This document shows, one piece after another, positions 11,116 to 24,018 of a DNA stretch of 64,000 nucleotides. The notes under the pieces are model-generated. The model was given only the letters and a program-made list of their open reading frames with translations, had not been told where the DNA came from and searched no databases. Position 1 is the stretch's first letter, and every line of letters begins with the position of its first letter. This stretch comes from Solen grandis (taxonomy: Eukaryota; Mollusca; Bivalvia; Adapedonta; Solenidae), in assembly GCA_021229015.1 (NCBI GenBank), contig CM037787.1, forward strand, positions 36,070,410-36,134,409. The letters are read 5' to 3'. The position numbers were made by a program, and so were the translations under genes.

Positions 11116-12449
11116 TTATACGTACACTGCGCGTGTTCGATATACAACAGCAGTGTATCGGGGTGTAAACAATAGACCCTTCTTAATATTATCTCATGCA
11201 TATTCAGTAAGGTAACTAGAACGAGGCTTAGATGGGTCAGTTCAGACTCAGTTGTAAACAAACTTTGCAGCTTACACTGATAGAGACGTCAGTGGTGTAC
11301 ATATTTACACGGGCTTAAGCTTTGTTGAAGCCTAAAACATTAAATAGCTTACATTTTTATCAGAGAAGAAGTCCTTGAACTAAAAATCTATGTTTATAGT
11401 GAAAACTATATACATTAATTAAGACAGTTTCCATTTATCCACTATTAAAAACACAGAATCCCTAATAAGCCCAGCCATGCATATTTTACAAATACACAAC
11501 TGGCTGACCAGATGTAAACACATGGTTAAACCCATTCTCAACACCTACAATAAAGCCATTAAGGTTACATTCCATTGTAGATAAGATAACCTTTTACACA
11601 ATAACATATAAGTTAACAACTTCTTTTGGGCACCAGCTAGCTAACAGTATCCCAAAATGTCTGTTTCAGTTCATGATAATACAGATCTATGCAGCAAATG
11701 CCACTAATCTCATTTTACATACATAAGTGTTTAAGCCATTTTAATCAAGAGCGGAATTAAATCACACATTTCTTTGGAATATAATGCTTAATTTAAAGAT
11801 TATGACACATTTTCCTCATTTTCTTGAGACTCAAAAAGAAACCCACAAAACCAACATTCATTTACACTATATTATATATTAACAATAAATTATAGGTGAA
11901 ATAAACTTTTGTAAGATATATTATCGGTGAATAGCATAAATATTTAGTTCAGATGTATGAAAGTTTTTTTCTTTTTAGGCAACTTAGTTTTAAGAAATCG
12001 GTATAAATGTAAAATAAATGCATCATTTCATTTCATATAACACTGGTTGCAAAATGTGACTGCCAAATTAGACAAATGTGTATGCTGTAAGCATATTGCA
12101 GGCTTACACTAACAGATTACTGGGTTAAAAATAATGGGTCCAGAGGATATTAACATATCTTTACACTAGACATTGCATATTTAAGAGGCAAGGAACCTCC
12201 GGACCTTAAAGTTTGTGGTTATTCCAGCCGTAACCCAGCTATAGAATCCAGTTCCATTCATTCTACGTAACATAATAATAAACCGGTCAGTGAGAGACCA
12301 GATCCAGTATCATAATTGCACTACAAGCTAGCTCCCATCAAGTCTGAACCAGCTTTAAATGACTCCATTTTAAGTTTTTAACAATGTTGCATAAAAATAG
12401 TATTTTAAACAGAAGGTGTGTGTTTTCCTGGCCTGCCTATAAGAAATTA
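11116..12449. other. AT-rich intergenic DNA, no feature recognised
   Basis: No credible ORF, RNA gene or repeat boundary is seen. The 11.3-12.4 kb part is unusually free of recognisable repeats for this window and could be unique sequence such as an intron or UTR. Confidence 0.4.
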
Positions 12450-12626
12450 CAGTTGAATCTATATTAGCAGCCACCTGTACTTAGCGGCCAACTGCATTAA
12501 GCGGCCAATTTAAATACAATGTATTACCAAACTGTTGCATTTTGTCATATTTTTGTACTTAATTTATCTGTTACGTGGCCACTTTCTCTTATTCCCTTGA
12601 CCAACCATTTAAGACAGGTTTGACTG
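12450..12626. mobile_element. Tc1/mariner (pogo/Tigger-like) MITE
   Basis: Termini CAGTTGAATCT and AGGTTTGACTG are imperfect inverted repeats of the CAGTGAAACCT type. TA flanks both ends (12448-12449 and 12627-12628). The interior has the TTAGCGGCCAACTG and AAGCGGCCAATTT words typical of such short elements. At 177 bp without an ORF it is non-autonomous. Confidence 0.6.
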
Positions 12627-14999
12627 TAACATGGCTCACAAATATAAGTCAGTTTATTTCGGACTCAGTCAGATCATATTAATAGTCTAATATATCTGAG
12701 AAATTTGAAGAAATAAAAATGATAAAAAAAACAGGTCAGCTTCGGCACAAAGTCAGGAAGCACAGACTTACAGCATCTAACATGGGTAAAATAGCAAATG
12801 CGGAAAAGATTATGATTGTCTCTACCTGCAACTAAAGGATAAAAGACATGTAACCACTGATGCCAATTAACGGGGATTAGTTTTTGAACGTAATGCTTAT
12901 GCTTCTATAGAAGGAAATTATTTGTATATGTATCCTTGTGGAAATGTTGGCAGTTCTGGTGTCCCTTCATTGCTTAAAGTATATATAACCCATCAAGAAA
13001 TCGGCCATTTAATTGGACTTCTCAAATGTTCTGGAACTATCTTTCAAGGCTTTAAAATAAAGAAACACTAAATGCTCCTGCATCAAGTCTTAACACTGTT
13101 GCTAAAATTATTCTCATTAGTAACACTTTCCTTCCATACTGTTTTTGTAATTTTATAAAATGCAAGTTGGACATATTTTTTCATACATGTATATTGTTTA
13201 TTTAACTATAATTCCGGTCTTTTGTCAGTGTGTGAACCGGATGATTTTGCAATACATCTGACATACACCCAGTATACAAAGATTAACTCTATATATGTAA
13301 CTCCAAGCATGTGAAGTAATGCCTAATGATGATTTAAATGTACACACACTTTTGTTATTAAAATAGAAAATTAAAAACATAAGACCAGAGAAGATAGTGG
13401 TTGTGTATTTATTTGTATACATTCAACCAATACCCTTGGTCTTTAACATAGTGATTTAAACTCAGTTTACAGTGTCTCTGAACAGCCAGATAGGAATGTG
13501 ATGAGATGTTATATCTGCATCAAATCGTCCATTAGAATTACAAATGTTAATGAGAAATTTATTTCGACAGTTTACTTGTGGATGTGATTCCACCAGTGGG
13601 CGCCATAACTATCCAAGTGATTATCAGCTGTACTGGTTTGTACACCTGACCCATCTAAACCTCGTTCAGAGAAAAGAATCCTTGGTATGCATAAATTTTG
13701 AGAGAACAGCAGAGAAATACACACACAGGGTGTTAAGTGATAAAAAATACATTTTCTTCAGTCTTTTGTTCAGTGCATGTTTATAGGCAACTTGCTGATG
13801 ACAAGGGTTTTGTTTTCTAGATAAGCAGAATGACGGAATGGCGCAAAGATAAAGTAGAAAAAAGAACAGAACAGAACTTTATTACTTCCACGTATACAAT
13901 GTATTTAACATGGAGATGTGTAAAGAAATTACACAATAAACAAGAATCTTTTGACGCAAGCGTAAAAAATTGGGCCGAAAGAATATTGTTGTTGGCGTGT
14001 GAGCACGCTTCTCTACTGGTATTTACTTCTCCATTTGGCATAATTACGACGTCGAAACATCTTGTGGCTAAACCTTCGGGCCACCAACGTGTCGAGTGTT
14101 AGTGAGACATCAAGTAGTAACATTACGTTTCCTTCTCGCAGTAATACATTGGGAACTAGCATGTAAAATACTGCATTTTGAGATAGTCCCTATAGATGAT
14201 GTTCGCACTAAATGGTTTTCGTACTTGTTGGCGAAGGTGATTTCAGCATATTTACATCATTAAATCGAAGATCTACATTTCCAGTAGATACCTGGTAATA
14301 CAAAAAGTTTAAATAATAATGTGACGTAATCTGTTTTACAACATGTGTCCGCATACTAATATGTTGTTGTTATTGCTAGCAGGAAAAGTTTAAGTACGAA
14401 AACGGCAAGTGAGTGTATATACATACTTAATGTTGTGTAAGTACAATATAACACTCCACATTAAATTAAATAAAGCATAATGATATCTGTCATAAGCATT
14501 ATTATTGAAAATTTCAAGAAAAGACGAGGGGCATATCTATATGTATAAGTATGTAAATTAAGATGGGTACGGAGAAACAACAACACTGCTTAGCAATTAA
14601 AAACCGTACCAGGAACCCTGCCGGCCCGGAATAAATAATGGTTCTGGATTTAGGTATAAGGACATAAAATCTTAAAATTATGACTTGAAATGTTATTCAT
14701 AAGAATTGCACGGCAGGGAGCCACAAAATATACTTCCTGTATCGGTAAATTCTAGTTTTAGAAGGTAGTAGTTTTGTTTTACCGATCATAGTCTCCCAAC
14801 TGGTCACATGACCGGTTAGATCCAATCGGATACATCCTCAGCTTTTTTCTTTGTTTGCGTGGAACAGTCGATTGTCCAATCAATTTCGCCTATCAGGTCA
14901 TGTGAGAGATATCAACCAATCAAATACATCTTGCTCATTATCCTTGTTTGCTATGACAGTAGGGCGCGTATATTGTTAGCAAATCTTTTAGTCATTGTT
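12627..14999. other. Intergenic DNA without recognisable genes
   Basis: The longest plus-strand frame (13830-14102, 90 residues) has no domain I recognise and shows no splice or start context. A CCAAT-like word (AACCAATC, about 14914) stands alone. Nothing else can be supported. Confidence 0.35.
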
Positions 15000-15120
15000 A
15001 AAATGATACTGGTAGCTCCCTGCTTGGCGCTCATATACACTGGTTGACTCAGTGTCAAGATAATGTGGCCGAGTGTGGTATGCCACACGGATACGGCGTG
15101 ACACTGCAGTATATGACAGC
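15000..15120 (+). mobile_element. SINE body fragment
   Basis: The stretch with TAGCTCCCTGCTTGGCGCTC, TCAAGATAATGTGGCCGAGT and GACACTGCAGTATATGACAGC matches the second copy at about 22774-22993. It is the conserved body of a SINE widespread in bivalves. No intact Pol III head is visible here. Confidence 0.5.
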
Positions 15121-17203
15121 ACACGATCATGGTTTGTTATGTTAAAGACATGTTCATCCTTACTTCGTCATACTTGGATTAATATTAGTTAAACTTCTAT
15201 TATTGAAATACAAGTAGACAAGTCTTTCGCTTTGCTCCTTCATTGTAATGTATGAACTAAATCATGCTATATATTTAAAATTCTATGTTTCGTTTAATCA
15301 AGAAAAAATGATGTTTCTGCGAAAGTTTCAGTTTAAAAGCGAAATTTACGCGATATAACGCGACATTAATACATATATTCGCGAACCAACGAAAATGAGC
15401 CCAATGGGCTTTCGTAGATAAGTATGTCAATATCGATCATATATTTGCAGTTATATCTAATAAAATATTACAGGATTAAGCTCTTGTTCCGAAAAACAAA
15501 ACAAAACAACGTATGCCATCCTTACCTACACGTCGATTTCTCGGTCTGCTCATCTGAATCTCATTCGACTGAGTTGAGTGTCTTCATTCTTTTTGGTTTT
15601 GAGTTCACCCCATGTCAGCCAAAGCTCACACCTGACACCACTGGGTCAAATACATTACATTACACTTTTCCTATGAAGAATCATCCTAAATGAGTACATA
15701 AAGATTAGAAATTGATTAACCAAGGCGCTGATAGCGCTGAGAGAACAGGGTTTTTAATATTCTGATGTCGCATTTCTTTTGTTTGATAAGCGAGTATCAA
15801 ATTTTCAAGCAATGCCAATGAACCCAATGTTATAAACCCGCTTTAACCTTGCTTGAACACGGTCGTCAAAAAAGATAAATATATCATCATCATCATCATC
15901 ATCATCTAAAGTGATCGCCTCACTCTAAGAAGAGTATATTCGCGATCTGTGTGCGATAGGCTACAGAAATGTGTGCCACCATAGAACAGCGTTGAAAGCA
16001 ATCCTGTTCAAAAATAAAATTACCCTGCAGATCTGCAGCCCGTTAAACCCCCTTTCACTTAAGACACACACAACCTTCAGAGCTTTGATTCATTTTCGGT
16101 TCTTTTTCATCTTGCCGGTAATTTTACTAGTCACGTGGTGTTTGACATATTATTCCATATTATTCTGGAATGACCCCGATCGATGTCAATTCATTTGTCG
16201 GTTTGTATCTTTATTTATTCTAATTATTATCAGTCGTTTTTGTTTAAAAGATATCGGTTATTTCTTTTTTTTTAAATATATAATATTTTGTATTTATTAT
16301 TATTTTTTAAAATGTATAATTATTTTTGTAATGTATTATAACCAGTTTTCGCGGTTTCGAAAATATTTGCTACGAAGAGGTCCTAACTGTAGAGGTGGGT
16401 GGGGTATGAAAGGCATTGCATTCCCTGGTGTTTATTTATATAGATAGAGGTCGATTTTTTTATATTTATTTGACTGAATATCGGTGTCCTGTGTTATGTA
16501 AATAAAACTCAGATGATTTTTGTACGAAATTTTGATTCAGACTGATAATAATTGCACATTTCATATCGCACCACTCTTTTTGTGTTTTTTTTTTTCTTAA
16601 TGCAAAAGGATTTCCCCGCAGAATGGCCCTTTTATGCTCAAATTCTTAAAGTAAAAGTATCTCGGAAATTCTGCTGTGTTTACACATTTATAAATGGAAG
16701 TCATATGTGTACAATTCGCAGTTGCTATGACAACGTAGGGAGTGGAGTTAGGACCACACAAAATGATGACATAATATTTGACTGGTAATGTATTAAATGT
16801 TATTTTCGAGTGAATAATTATGTGTAAAATAAATCTTTTGGGGGGTATCAATGTGAATTTGATAGAATTAATTGGTACGTGAACAGCTTTTATTCTATGT
16901 ACTCTCCCGATTTTGAGCGGGAGCTACCGATAATTGCTTGCATCTCCCGGTCTACCGACCAACACCAGAAATCTACCGCCTTTGATCTCAAGGCCCCCAA
17001 TATACCGCTTATAAACTTTTGGAGCACTAATTGCTCCCCTACCGAGCCGAGGTGTATGCCGATTGCGTAAGTTGATTCGGCTATTATCGGAACGCGATCT
17101 CGTTTAGAGCGTGATTTCAGGGTGGGTGGGGAGTGTCAGAAATACCTGTGTGTCACTTCGCCGTGTATTTGGGGGGTATTTGGGGGGTTTGGGGGAGAGG
17201 ATT
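15121..17203. other. Intergenic DNA with an (ATC)8 microsatellite
   Basis: Mostly AT-rich. (ATC)8 occupies 15883-15906. Around 16905-16925 a TCTCCCG/CGGGAG inverted word could form a small hairpin. Frames such as 15971-16447 are T-rich and encode Phe/Ile/Leu-rich strings expected by chance. No gene is supported. Confidence 0.45.
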
Positions 17204-18466
17204 CAGGGTCCGAAATTAGACTCGCATACTCGCAAAATGCGAGCGAGATATACAGATTGTGAGTAGAAAAATAAGTAACTCGCATATTTCTGCGAGTCAA
17301 TATTACCATAAGATAATATTTAAAAGCTCCGAGTCTTTCGAGTTCTAGAAATTTGCATTTCTGAAACCGTCTTTCGCCGATTACCCCACCCACCAAAATT
17401 ACACAGCAAGGTAAGTACAATAAAGAAACGATAACTGCACCGAGTCTGAAGAGTCATTTAAGATTTGCTGGACGCTTGCATTCAGCGGTAAGCCTTTAAA
17501 AATACGTTTCTGTGATTGAGATTCGGGAAAAGAGTTTCTGCTCGAAAATTCACCGCTACTTTTAAAGACCAGTGAGTAGCGACGCCGAAACCTCTGCTAA
17601 AGTTTCAAAATCGTCACAAGAAACAAAATCTTCTACATTAGCCAGCCTAAAAACTTGTCATCTCTTAACATTGATTTAGACTGTATTGTCGACAGTGGTA
17701 GGCCTAATATTGTCAGAAAAAAAATCTTGTAAAACATGTAAAAAAAACACCTTGTTTTCGGCAAATATTAACTCAAGTAATAAAAAAATCCTTTAGAAAT
17801 TTGATGTTAGAAAAAAAAATCGAAAAAAAAAAAAAAATTATATTTATTTTTTAAATAAAGTAATTTAGGGCCTTTAATAATTTCCTTGTAATGATGTTAA
17901 CATGCTACATATGGCAATTTTTTATGTGAATATTACCCCTTTATTTTAGTATGTTTTTATGGTAAAATATATGAAGTTTTAATTTAAAATATTAGCAAAG
18001 TATGACAACAACATTTTATTGAGAAAAAACATTCAGAAGTTTAAACACAAGTACTTGAAAAAACATTTTTTTTATTATTAAACCCTTATAACCAGATCAA
18101 AAAATATTCACTCAAGGTCTCTTGAAACAGTACAGACATGATATTTTCAAAGAAAATTAAATGAAATTTCAATCATAATTATAACTGACTTTTTCTTTTA
18201 TAAATGACTTATTCTAATTTGGCATTAATTTTGATATTCATTTATCAGCAAAAAATAATATCATTATCATCAAATAATTAGAAAAAAACAACAGAAGCCT
18301 AAATGCTGCTCCCTGGATAAAGGGAGCAAGCATATGAATTTACTGATATTATGGTAAAATGAAGACATACAAATGAAATTGCCAGTTATTTTTAATTTTT
18401 GCCAGTGGAAAATTTATCAACTGGCAAAAAATTGCCAGTGCAATTTTCTTCTAAATTCGGACCCTG
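17204..18466. mobile_element. hAT-like non-autonomous element, 1.26 kb
   Basis: The left end CAGGGTCCGAAATTAGA and the right end (reverse complement CAGGGTCCGAATTTAGA) are inverted repeats with one mismatch over 17 bp. CAGGG...-type termini resemble hAT transposons. GGATT occurs directly before the left end and just after the right end; a clean 8-bp duplication expected for hAT is not preserved. Inside, repeated CTCGCAT/ATGCGAG words near the left end and GCCAGT/ACTGGC words near the right end form subterminal repeats. No transposase frame is present. Confidence 0.55.
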
Positions 18467-21400
18467 GGGATTGAAGATGATTAGCCACTGACATGCACAT
18501 GTCTGCCTGGGGAGGGTTACCTGATGCATGTGGCACTTCACCCCCCAAAAAAGGTACATGTAATGGCCCATTATGTGCAGAAAGTGAAAGTTGAAAATCT
18601 AAAATAAGAATTTTGAAATATAGTGGGCCCAAATGGCTTAATTTTACCTAGTCCTTTATGTTTATTTTTATGTTTATCATCTGGTTTATTATGCTCTCTT
18701 ATTTTGTTGTTATATTTCTGAATATTTTATTAATTTATTATCTTGATTTGATATTTTATTTAATGTTGTAAGTAATTAGTTAATAAGTAATAAAAAATGA
18801 AATAAAAGTAAATGAATAATAAAAAAATGTGTTTTGTTATTACTGTAGTGTGAAAAAAACGTGCTGCGAAAAATCCCCCACTCACACAACCTAATCTCCC
18901 ACTTTGGGAGCACAGATCTCCCACTTTCAGACCGAATAAAGTTCACAAGTCTGTGTATTTTATTTATGTTGCATTCCTTAATCAAATCTTAGAGGGGTGC
19001 AGTTTGGGCACTCAAGGATAAATGATTTAAAGGTTGTATCAAGTTAATTATCATGATGGCATTCCATTCATCGTAAAATAAATAAGTTTAAAAAACAACA
19101 ACAACAACAAAGCAGTTAGATTCATAACTAAAAAAGATTAAAACAAAATGTTTTAATGAACGGCTTACAATATTCAATAAGCATATCCTGGAGAATCCAG
19201 TTCTCGACAGCATAAGAAGATATTGCAAGAAAAATGAACAAAACAGTCCCTCACTTTCATATTAAATATATCATAAAATGCATCAATATCTTCCTTTCAA
19301 CTGTAATATATTATCAGTGGTAATTGAAAACAAACTTAAAAAAAAACAACTGTCAAAATCCAACAACAGTAAAAAATATTTTTCCAAAATGCTGTCTTGA
19401 GCTCTAGACAATGAGCTGAAAATGAGTCTGTCATGAGTATGGTGTACATATAAAGACAAAATATTTAAACAACAGTTACAATGAAGTTCTGTGTTCTGCC
19501 TCGCAGCAAAGATTGGTTGTAAAATAGAAGATGAACCAAATTAGAGGAAGAAACACAACCACACTCAAAGTGTCCATGTTATAATAGGGTGCCGTCCGAG
19601 TTTTATAACTGGGAGTACAATAGCAATTTTCCTTAACTTTGTGTTTGTTCAAATAGAGAGTCCCTACAAATATGGAGGTATATGGGGTGTAAAAAACTCT
19701 CTACAGGGGGTAAATGGACATGTTGTATGATAATTATAAAGAGTGAATTTTGCTGTCAGATCAATTTCATCTATGACTCTAAATAAATTCCGTACATAAA
19801 ATTGTTGAGAAGTGTATTCAAAATCAAACCTACACTATCTTAAGAACAGATGTTGGTTTACATAAATCAATCACCGTCTGCTTGCTGAGTATAGGTAGAT
19901 TTAAAGGGTGGTTTAAAAAATGATAAAATGAAGCATTAGAGAAAATGGTATATTTATATATATAATAAAATTGGTACTTCTTTAATAAATAAATGTTTAT
20001 ATCTGTTAACCCAAATATTTTCAATGAAAAAAACAGTTTGGAAACAAGGATCAATCAATTTTGCCAATTGTCGATGGATTCCCTTTAAAATTACGTCACA
20101 CTCGAGGTGAAATATTGCATTAGGGTACATAGCCCGAGAATACCAATATGGCGAGAACTGAATACTTGAGGATACTGTCCCTTCTCTTTCTCTTTTCTAC
20201 AGTTTTGTCCTTTTAACAGAACCTTTGAAGTTTCTATGCACAGGACCCTCATATTGAGTAAAAAAACCCAAAAAAACCCCAAAAAAAACCTCTCCATTAT
20301 TTTTATATAGAAACTTCTTTTTTATTTTGACAGAATATCAGATCCTGTGGTCTATGATTTAAATCAAAAGGAAGCAAATACAAATTACATTACTGAATAC
20401 CGCCCAGAAAAAGAGATTACAGTTTACACAAGTAATACTAGGTACTGTTATACTAAATCAAAAAGGAAACAAGATTTTTAACTAGAAAACCCTACAAGAC
20501 ATGTGTCTTAGCCTCAGATAAATCCTTATGTACAAGTAGTGAACAAATTTAGACTTAATTGTTGGATTTGACCTAAATTGAGGTCAGGATCGGCTATGTT
20601 ATTTTTTATGTTTAGCCAGGTTTTCAAAGAAAAACCTCAGCCTCAGGTTATTTGAATGGAGTACCATGAGGCCTTCCCCCAAAAATTTCAGGTGCAAGTT
20701 TTAGTCAAATTACCGCATGCATTGTGGGGTGGGTGTGGTCAAATTTTCAAGAGTCAAAAGCAAATTCTAAATAAAATTTACATTTGATGTGTGTTGCTTT
20801 TTGCATAGATTGTGGTATATCACAAATTTTACATATAGTGATGTACATTTATATTAACCAAGTTTGTATATGGTGTATAATACTTGTTTATTGTATGTAT
20901 ATATATTTACAAGAGATGTTCTGGTGAAACAAAAAAAAAGAGATGTTCTGGTGAAAAAAAAAGCAAACTGTTTTTAAACAAAAATGAAAATTAAATTTAT
21001 TTCTACAATCTTGCATACATAACACAAGATTATGATACATATCCAGATGCTGATGTATACTGATGTCTTGTCCATCAGGGATAATTACATAGTTTTACAT
21101 ATATTACATGTGTTTGTTCAATTTACATTGAATTGGAAAGGTTAGTGTCTCAACAGAACACTTAGCATATAAATTCTGGTTCCCTTCCCAATTTTTGGTG
21201 TCCTAGGTATCCCAGTACACTGTTGGTGTTGGCCCCCTCAAAACGGGATCCAGCAGCCATATGTTTGAGTGTTCTAAATTAATGCTCACAGTAAATATAA
21301 TGTGAAGAACTTGTATCAACTGTTACTGCAGTCTGCCAGTTAGTAATTAATTAATTTTTCTGCGCATTTTGGGAAAGGGACCCCCAAATTGGAATAATTA

Positions 21401-22129
21401 TCAACATATTTCACCAAATTGAGAATTATTAAGAAGCAGAATTGCAAATTAATGTGTGTAACATATTGTTTAAATAGGCATTTTCTTCATAGTCATAATT
21501 GAATAACAAACAAAACACTTGATTTAAAAAACATCATTTGGAAAAAATATTACCGATTTCTAGTTGGGAATGGGTCCTATATTTGGACCCTATAAATAGG
21601 CAGAAAAAACCCATGTAGTATATGTATCTCATAATTTAATTTGAAGCAACGAAATGGATACATGTGCACATACTGAGTCAATGAATAACCACATGATGTC
21701 TGCAAAACCAGACATTCAACAATAGTATTAGTATTTCAATCCATAGTCACTTTATCATCATCTTCACGCATTTAATACATAGTTTTTACAAACCTGATTT
21801 TAAATGAGTTATGGCCCTTTGTTATGTTTATTGAATATATTTTGTCTGCTCTATTTCTCAGTTGTCATTGGTCAAGTTTTCATTTAACTTCATAACAATT
21901 ACCAAGTCTATTTGTGCTTATTGTACTGTAGGCATGTCATGCTTGCTCTTTTACAGTTATGCCCCCTTATCATATTTCTTGAATATATTTTATATGCTAG
22001 ATATTTGTTAGCTATTAATAGTCAGATTTTGATTTAACTGCATAGCATTTATAAGTACCATTACTTGTTGTGCATACCTTTCGCACATCATGGTCGGCTT
22101 AATTAGCTTAATTAATTACTATTTGAAAA
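18467..22129. other. AT-rich intergenic DNA with one dispersed repeat segment
   Basis: No gene is supported. Parts of 19127-20215 recur in short form at about 27057-27135 (AAAATGTTTTAATGAACGGC and CTCTTTCTC...TTCTAC words), so this segment is a dispersed repeat of unknown class. The rest is simple-sequence-rich and unremarkable. Confidence 0.4.
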
Positions 22130-22770
22130 TAGTATGAGCTGTTGTAGCCACCCTGGCGTCTGCGTCCCAAGAAATGTTAAGGTTTTGTTCAACATTGTCA
22201 TTAACTCCTCAATTTCTAATTGATGTCCCTCAAACTTCATATGTGTGATTATCATTATCAGACCAACCAAGAGAAACAGGAACAGTAACTCTTTCAAATA
22301 TTTTTTTTATATATTTATTGCCCTTTTAACTCTTCTAAATCATTTTGCATATTTATAGGCATTTTTGGACTTAGAAAAATGGTGAAGTTTTGTTTAACAT
22401 TGCCATTACCTCCACTTTTACTCAGTGGATGTCCTGCAAACTTCACAAATGCATTTATCATCAGACCAACCAGTAGAAACAGGAACAGTAACTCCTCCAA
22501 ATATTTTTGTAAATTTTTAGCCCTTTTTGGACTTGGAAAAAAAATGGTAAAGTTATGTTTAATATTGCCATTTTCTCCAGTTTTACTCAGTGAATTTCCC
22601 TCAAACTTCGCACTTGCGTTTATCGTCATTAGATCAAGCAGCAGAAACAAGAACTGTAACTCTTCAAAATATATTTGCTTATTAATGACCTATTCGGACT
22701 TAAAAAATTGTTTAAAGAAAATTGTTTAAGTTTTGTTAAACATTGCCGTTATCTCCGTGACAATATACCA
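22130..22770. repeat. Tandem repeat array, about 3-4 units of 165-205 bp
   Basis: The phrase GTTTTGTTTAACATTGCC or close variants recurs near 22182, 22386, 22550 and 22733. Each is followed by TCCCTCAAACTTC-like, ATCAGACCAACCA-like and AACAGGAACAGTAACTC-like blocks. The start (GAGCTGTTGTAGCCACC near 22136) is a familiar boundary of bivalve tandem-cored elements. Minus-strand frames across it (for example 22315-22650) repeat the same residues because the DNA is tandem, and are not treated as genes. Confidence 0.65.
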
Positions 22771-22773
22771 AAG

Positions 22774-22993
22774 TCGTAAAAAGTGGTACTGGTCCCTTGC
22801 TTGACGCATTGCATATGAAGGTAGTTCCAGGACTGGTTGGCCCAGTATCAAGATAATGTGACTGGCAGTGGTATCATGCCACATGTCTCCAGCGAGATAC
22901 TGCAGTGTGGCAGTACTATATCTGTCTAAAGTAGACACAGTCTCAGAATGACTGAAATACTGTCTTTGGAACATTAAACCCAACAAACAAACT
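22774..22993 (+). mobile_element. SINE, 3' two-thirds
   Basis: Contains GGTACTGGTCCCTTGCTTGA, TCAAGATAATGTGACTGGCA, a GATACTGCAGTGTGGCAGTA block and an end AACATTAAACCCAACAAAC. It matches the fragment at 15000-15120 and is of a type I recognise from bivalves. It abuts the tandem array on its left. Confidence 0.55.
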
Positions 22994-23130
22994 AAATACA
23001 GCACAATTAAAACTGAATAATGAGGTAGAAAAAGAGACTGTTAAGCCCAGAATGCCTCAGCCCCGCCCCCATGCAGTTTTGGTCTTATATTAATTTATAT
23101 GAGTTACGTTTTACTGTACTTTTCAGCCTG

Positions 23131-23215
23131 GCTTTTTTAAATTTTTTTTTTAAAAAGTCAAGGTATTGTCATCACTCTGGTGTCATTGTTAACCATGAGA
23201 AAGGCTGCACAACTG
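23131..23215. repeat. Interspersed repeat fragment, second copy of the 8.9-kb type
   Basis: A T-rich lead, AAAAAGTCAAGGTATTGTC and a following CAT/GTC-rich stretch parallel 8900-8990. Class unknown. Confidence 0.45.
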
Positions 23216-23578
23216 TATGTCCGTTCATTCTTCCACTGATCAATCTGTCAGCCTGTTATAGTTCAAGTCATTTACAAATGGCAGTGATTTGTTTGTTTTC
23301 ATTTATTTTTTTTTCAATTCAAGATAAAAAAGACGAGTGTAGACATCCGCATGCATTGTTAATGTTTGTTTACATAATGAATTCCCACTTATAGAGTGTC
23401 AATAGCCAAGATAAAATAAGTGTTCAAATATCCTTTTAATGTATGGTAATAGAGGTCACTGGTAAAATGTCAAATTTGACCATAAATATGTGTATTTCAT
23501 GTATCATAATTTCATATACCATCCAAGTATCAGAGTAGATATTCTGTTGTACTTCAAATAATCAATTTTTTTTTTCAG

Positions 23579-23634
23579 TATTCTTCCAGTGCAGTTCACG
23601 TTGGAGCATACAAGACAGCATATTGACGTGTGAT
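23579..23634 (+). other. Probable 5' non-coding exon of the zinc-finger gene
   Basis: A 56-base segment is bounded by a strong acceptor (a T run then CAG at 23576-23578) and a strong donor (GTAAGT at 23635-23640). Its order before the zinc-finger ORF fits a 5' UTR exon. The matching downstream acceptor is probably TTTTTTAATTACAAG ending at 24005, giving a 371-base intron. The promoter and any earlier exons are not identified. Confidence 0.45.
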
Positions 23635-24018
23635 GTAAGTACTTTAGGATTCATGAATTTTTCAAAATGAATTTGATAGATGCGCTTGTGCATGTATACT
23701 TGGCCTTAAACATTTGAACATATAAAGGAAAACAAGTGTATTGAGTTGATTATGCATTTCATTCAAAGAAAAAAGAAGCCAATCTTAATTACTAAAGAAA
23801 AAGCCATACAAATGTTCCCTGTGAAAGAATGTTTGTGATAATAAGCCCACTTCACTGAACAAAGGCAGCAATATATTCAGGAGAGAGAAAAAAACTGAAG
23901 TGTATGGATCAGACAGGAAATCAAAGTTGAAGAGTACTATATGTCATCAAGACTTCCTGATAGGACCATCACATATTAATCTAAAAAGGATTTTTTAATT
24001 ACAAGGGAGTCTTAAGAT

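Noticed and set aside
13830..14102. 90-codon plus-strand frame as a gene
   Set aside because: No domain, no splice sites or poly(A) signal nearby, and an overlapping opposite frame of similar length.
15971..16447. 158-codon Phe/Ile-rich frame as a membrane protein
   Set aside because: The DNA is T-rich throughout, so hydrophobic strings are expected by chance; no family features.
22315..22729. Paired 111- and 116-codon frames on both strands
   Set aside because: They are hydrophobic repeats produced by a tandem DNA array; no start context or domain.
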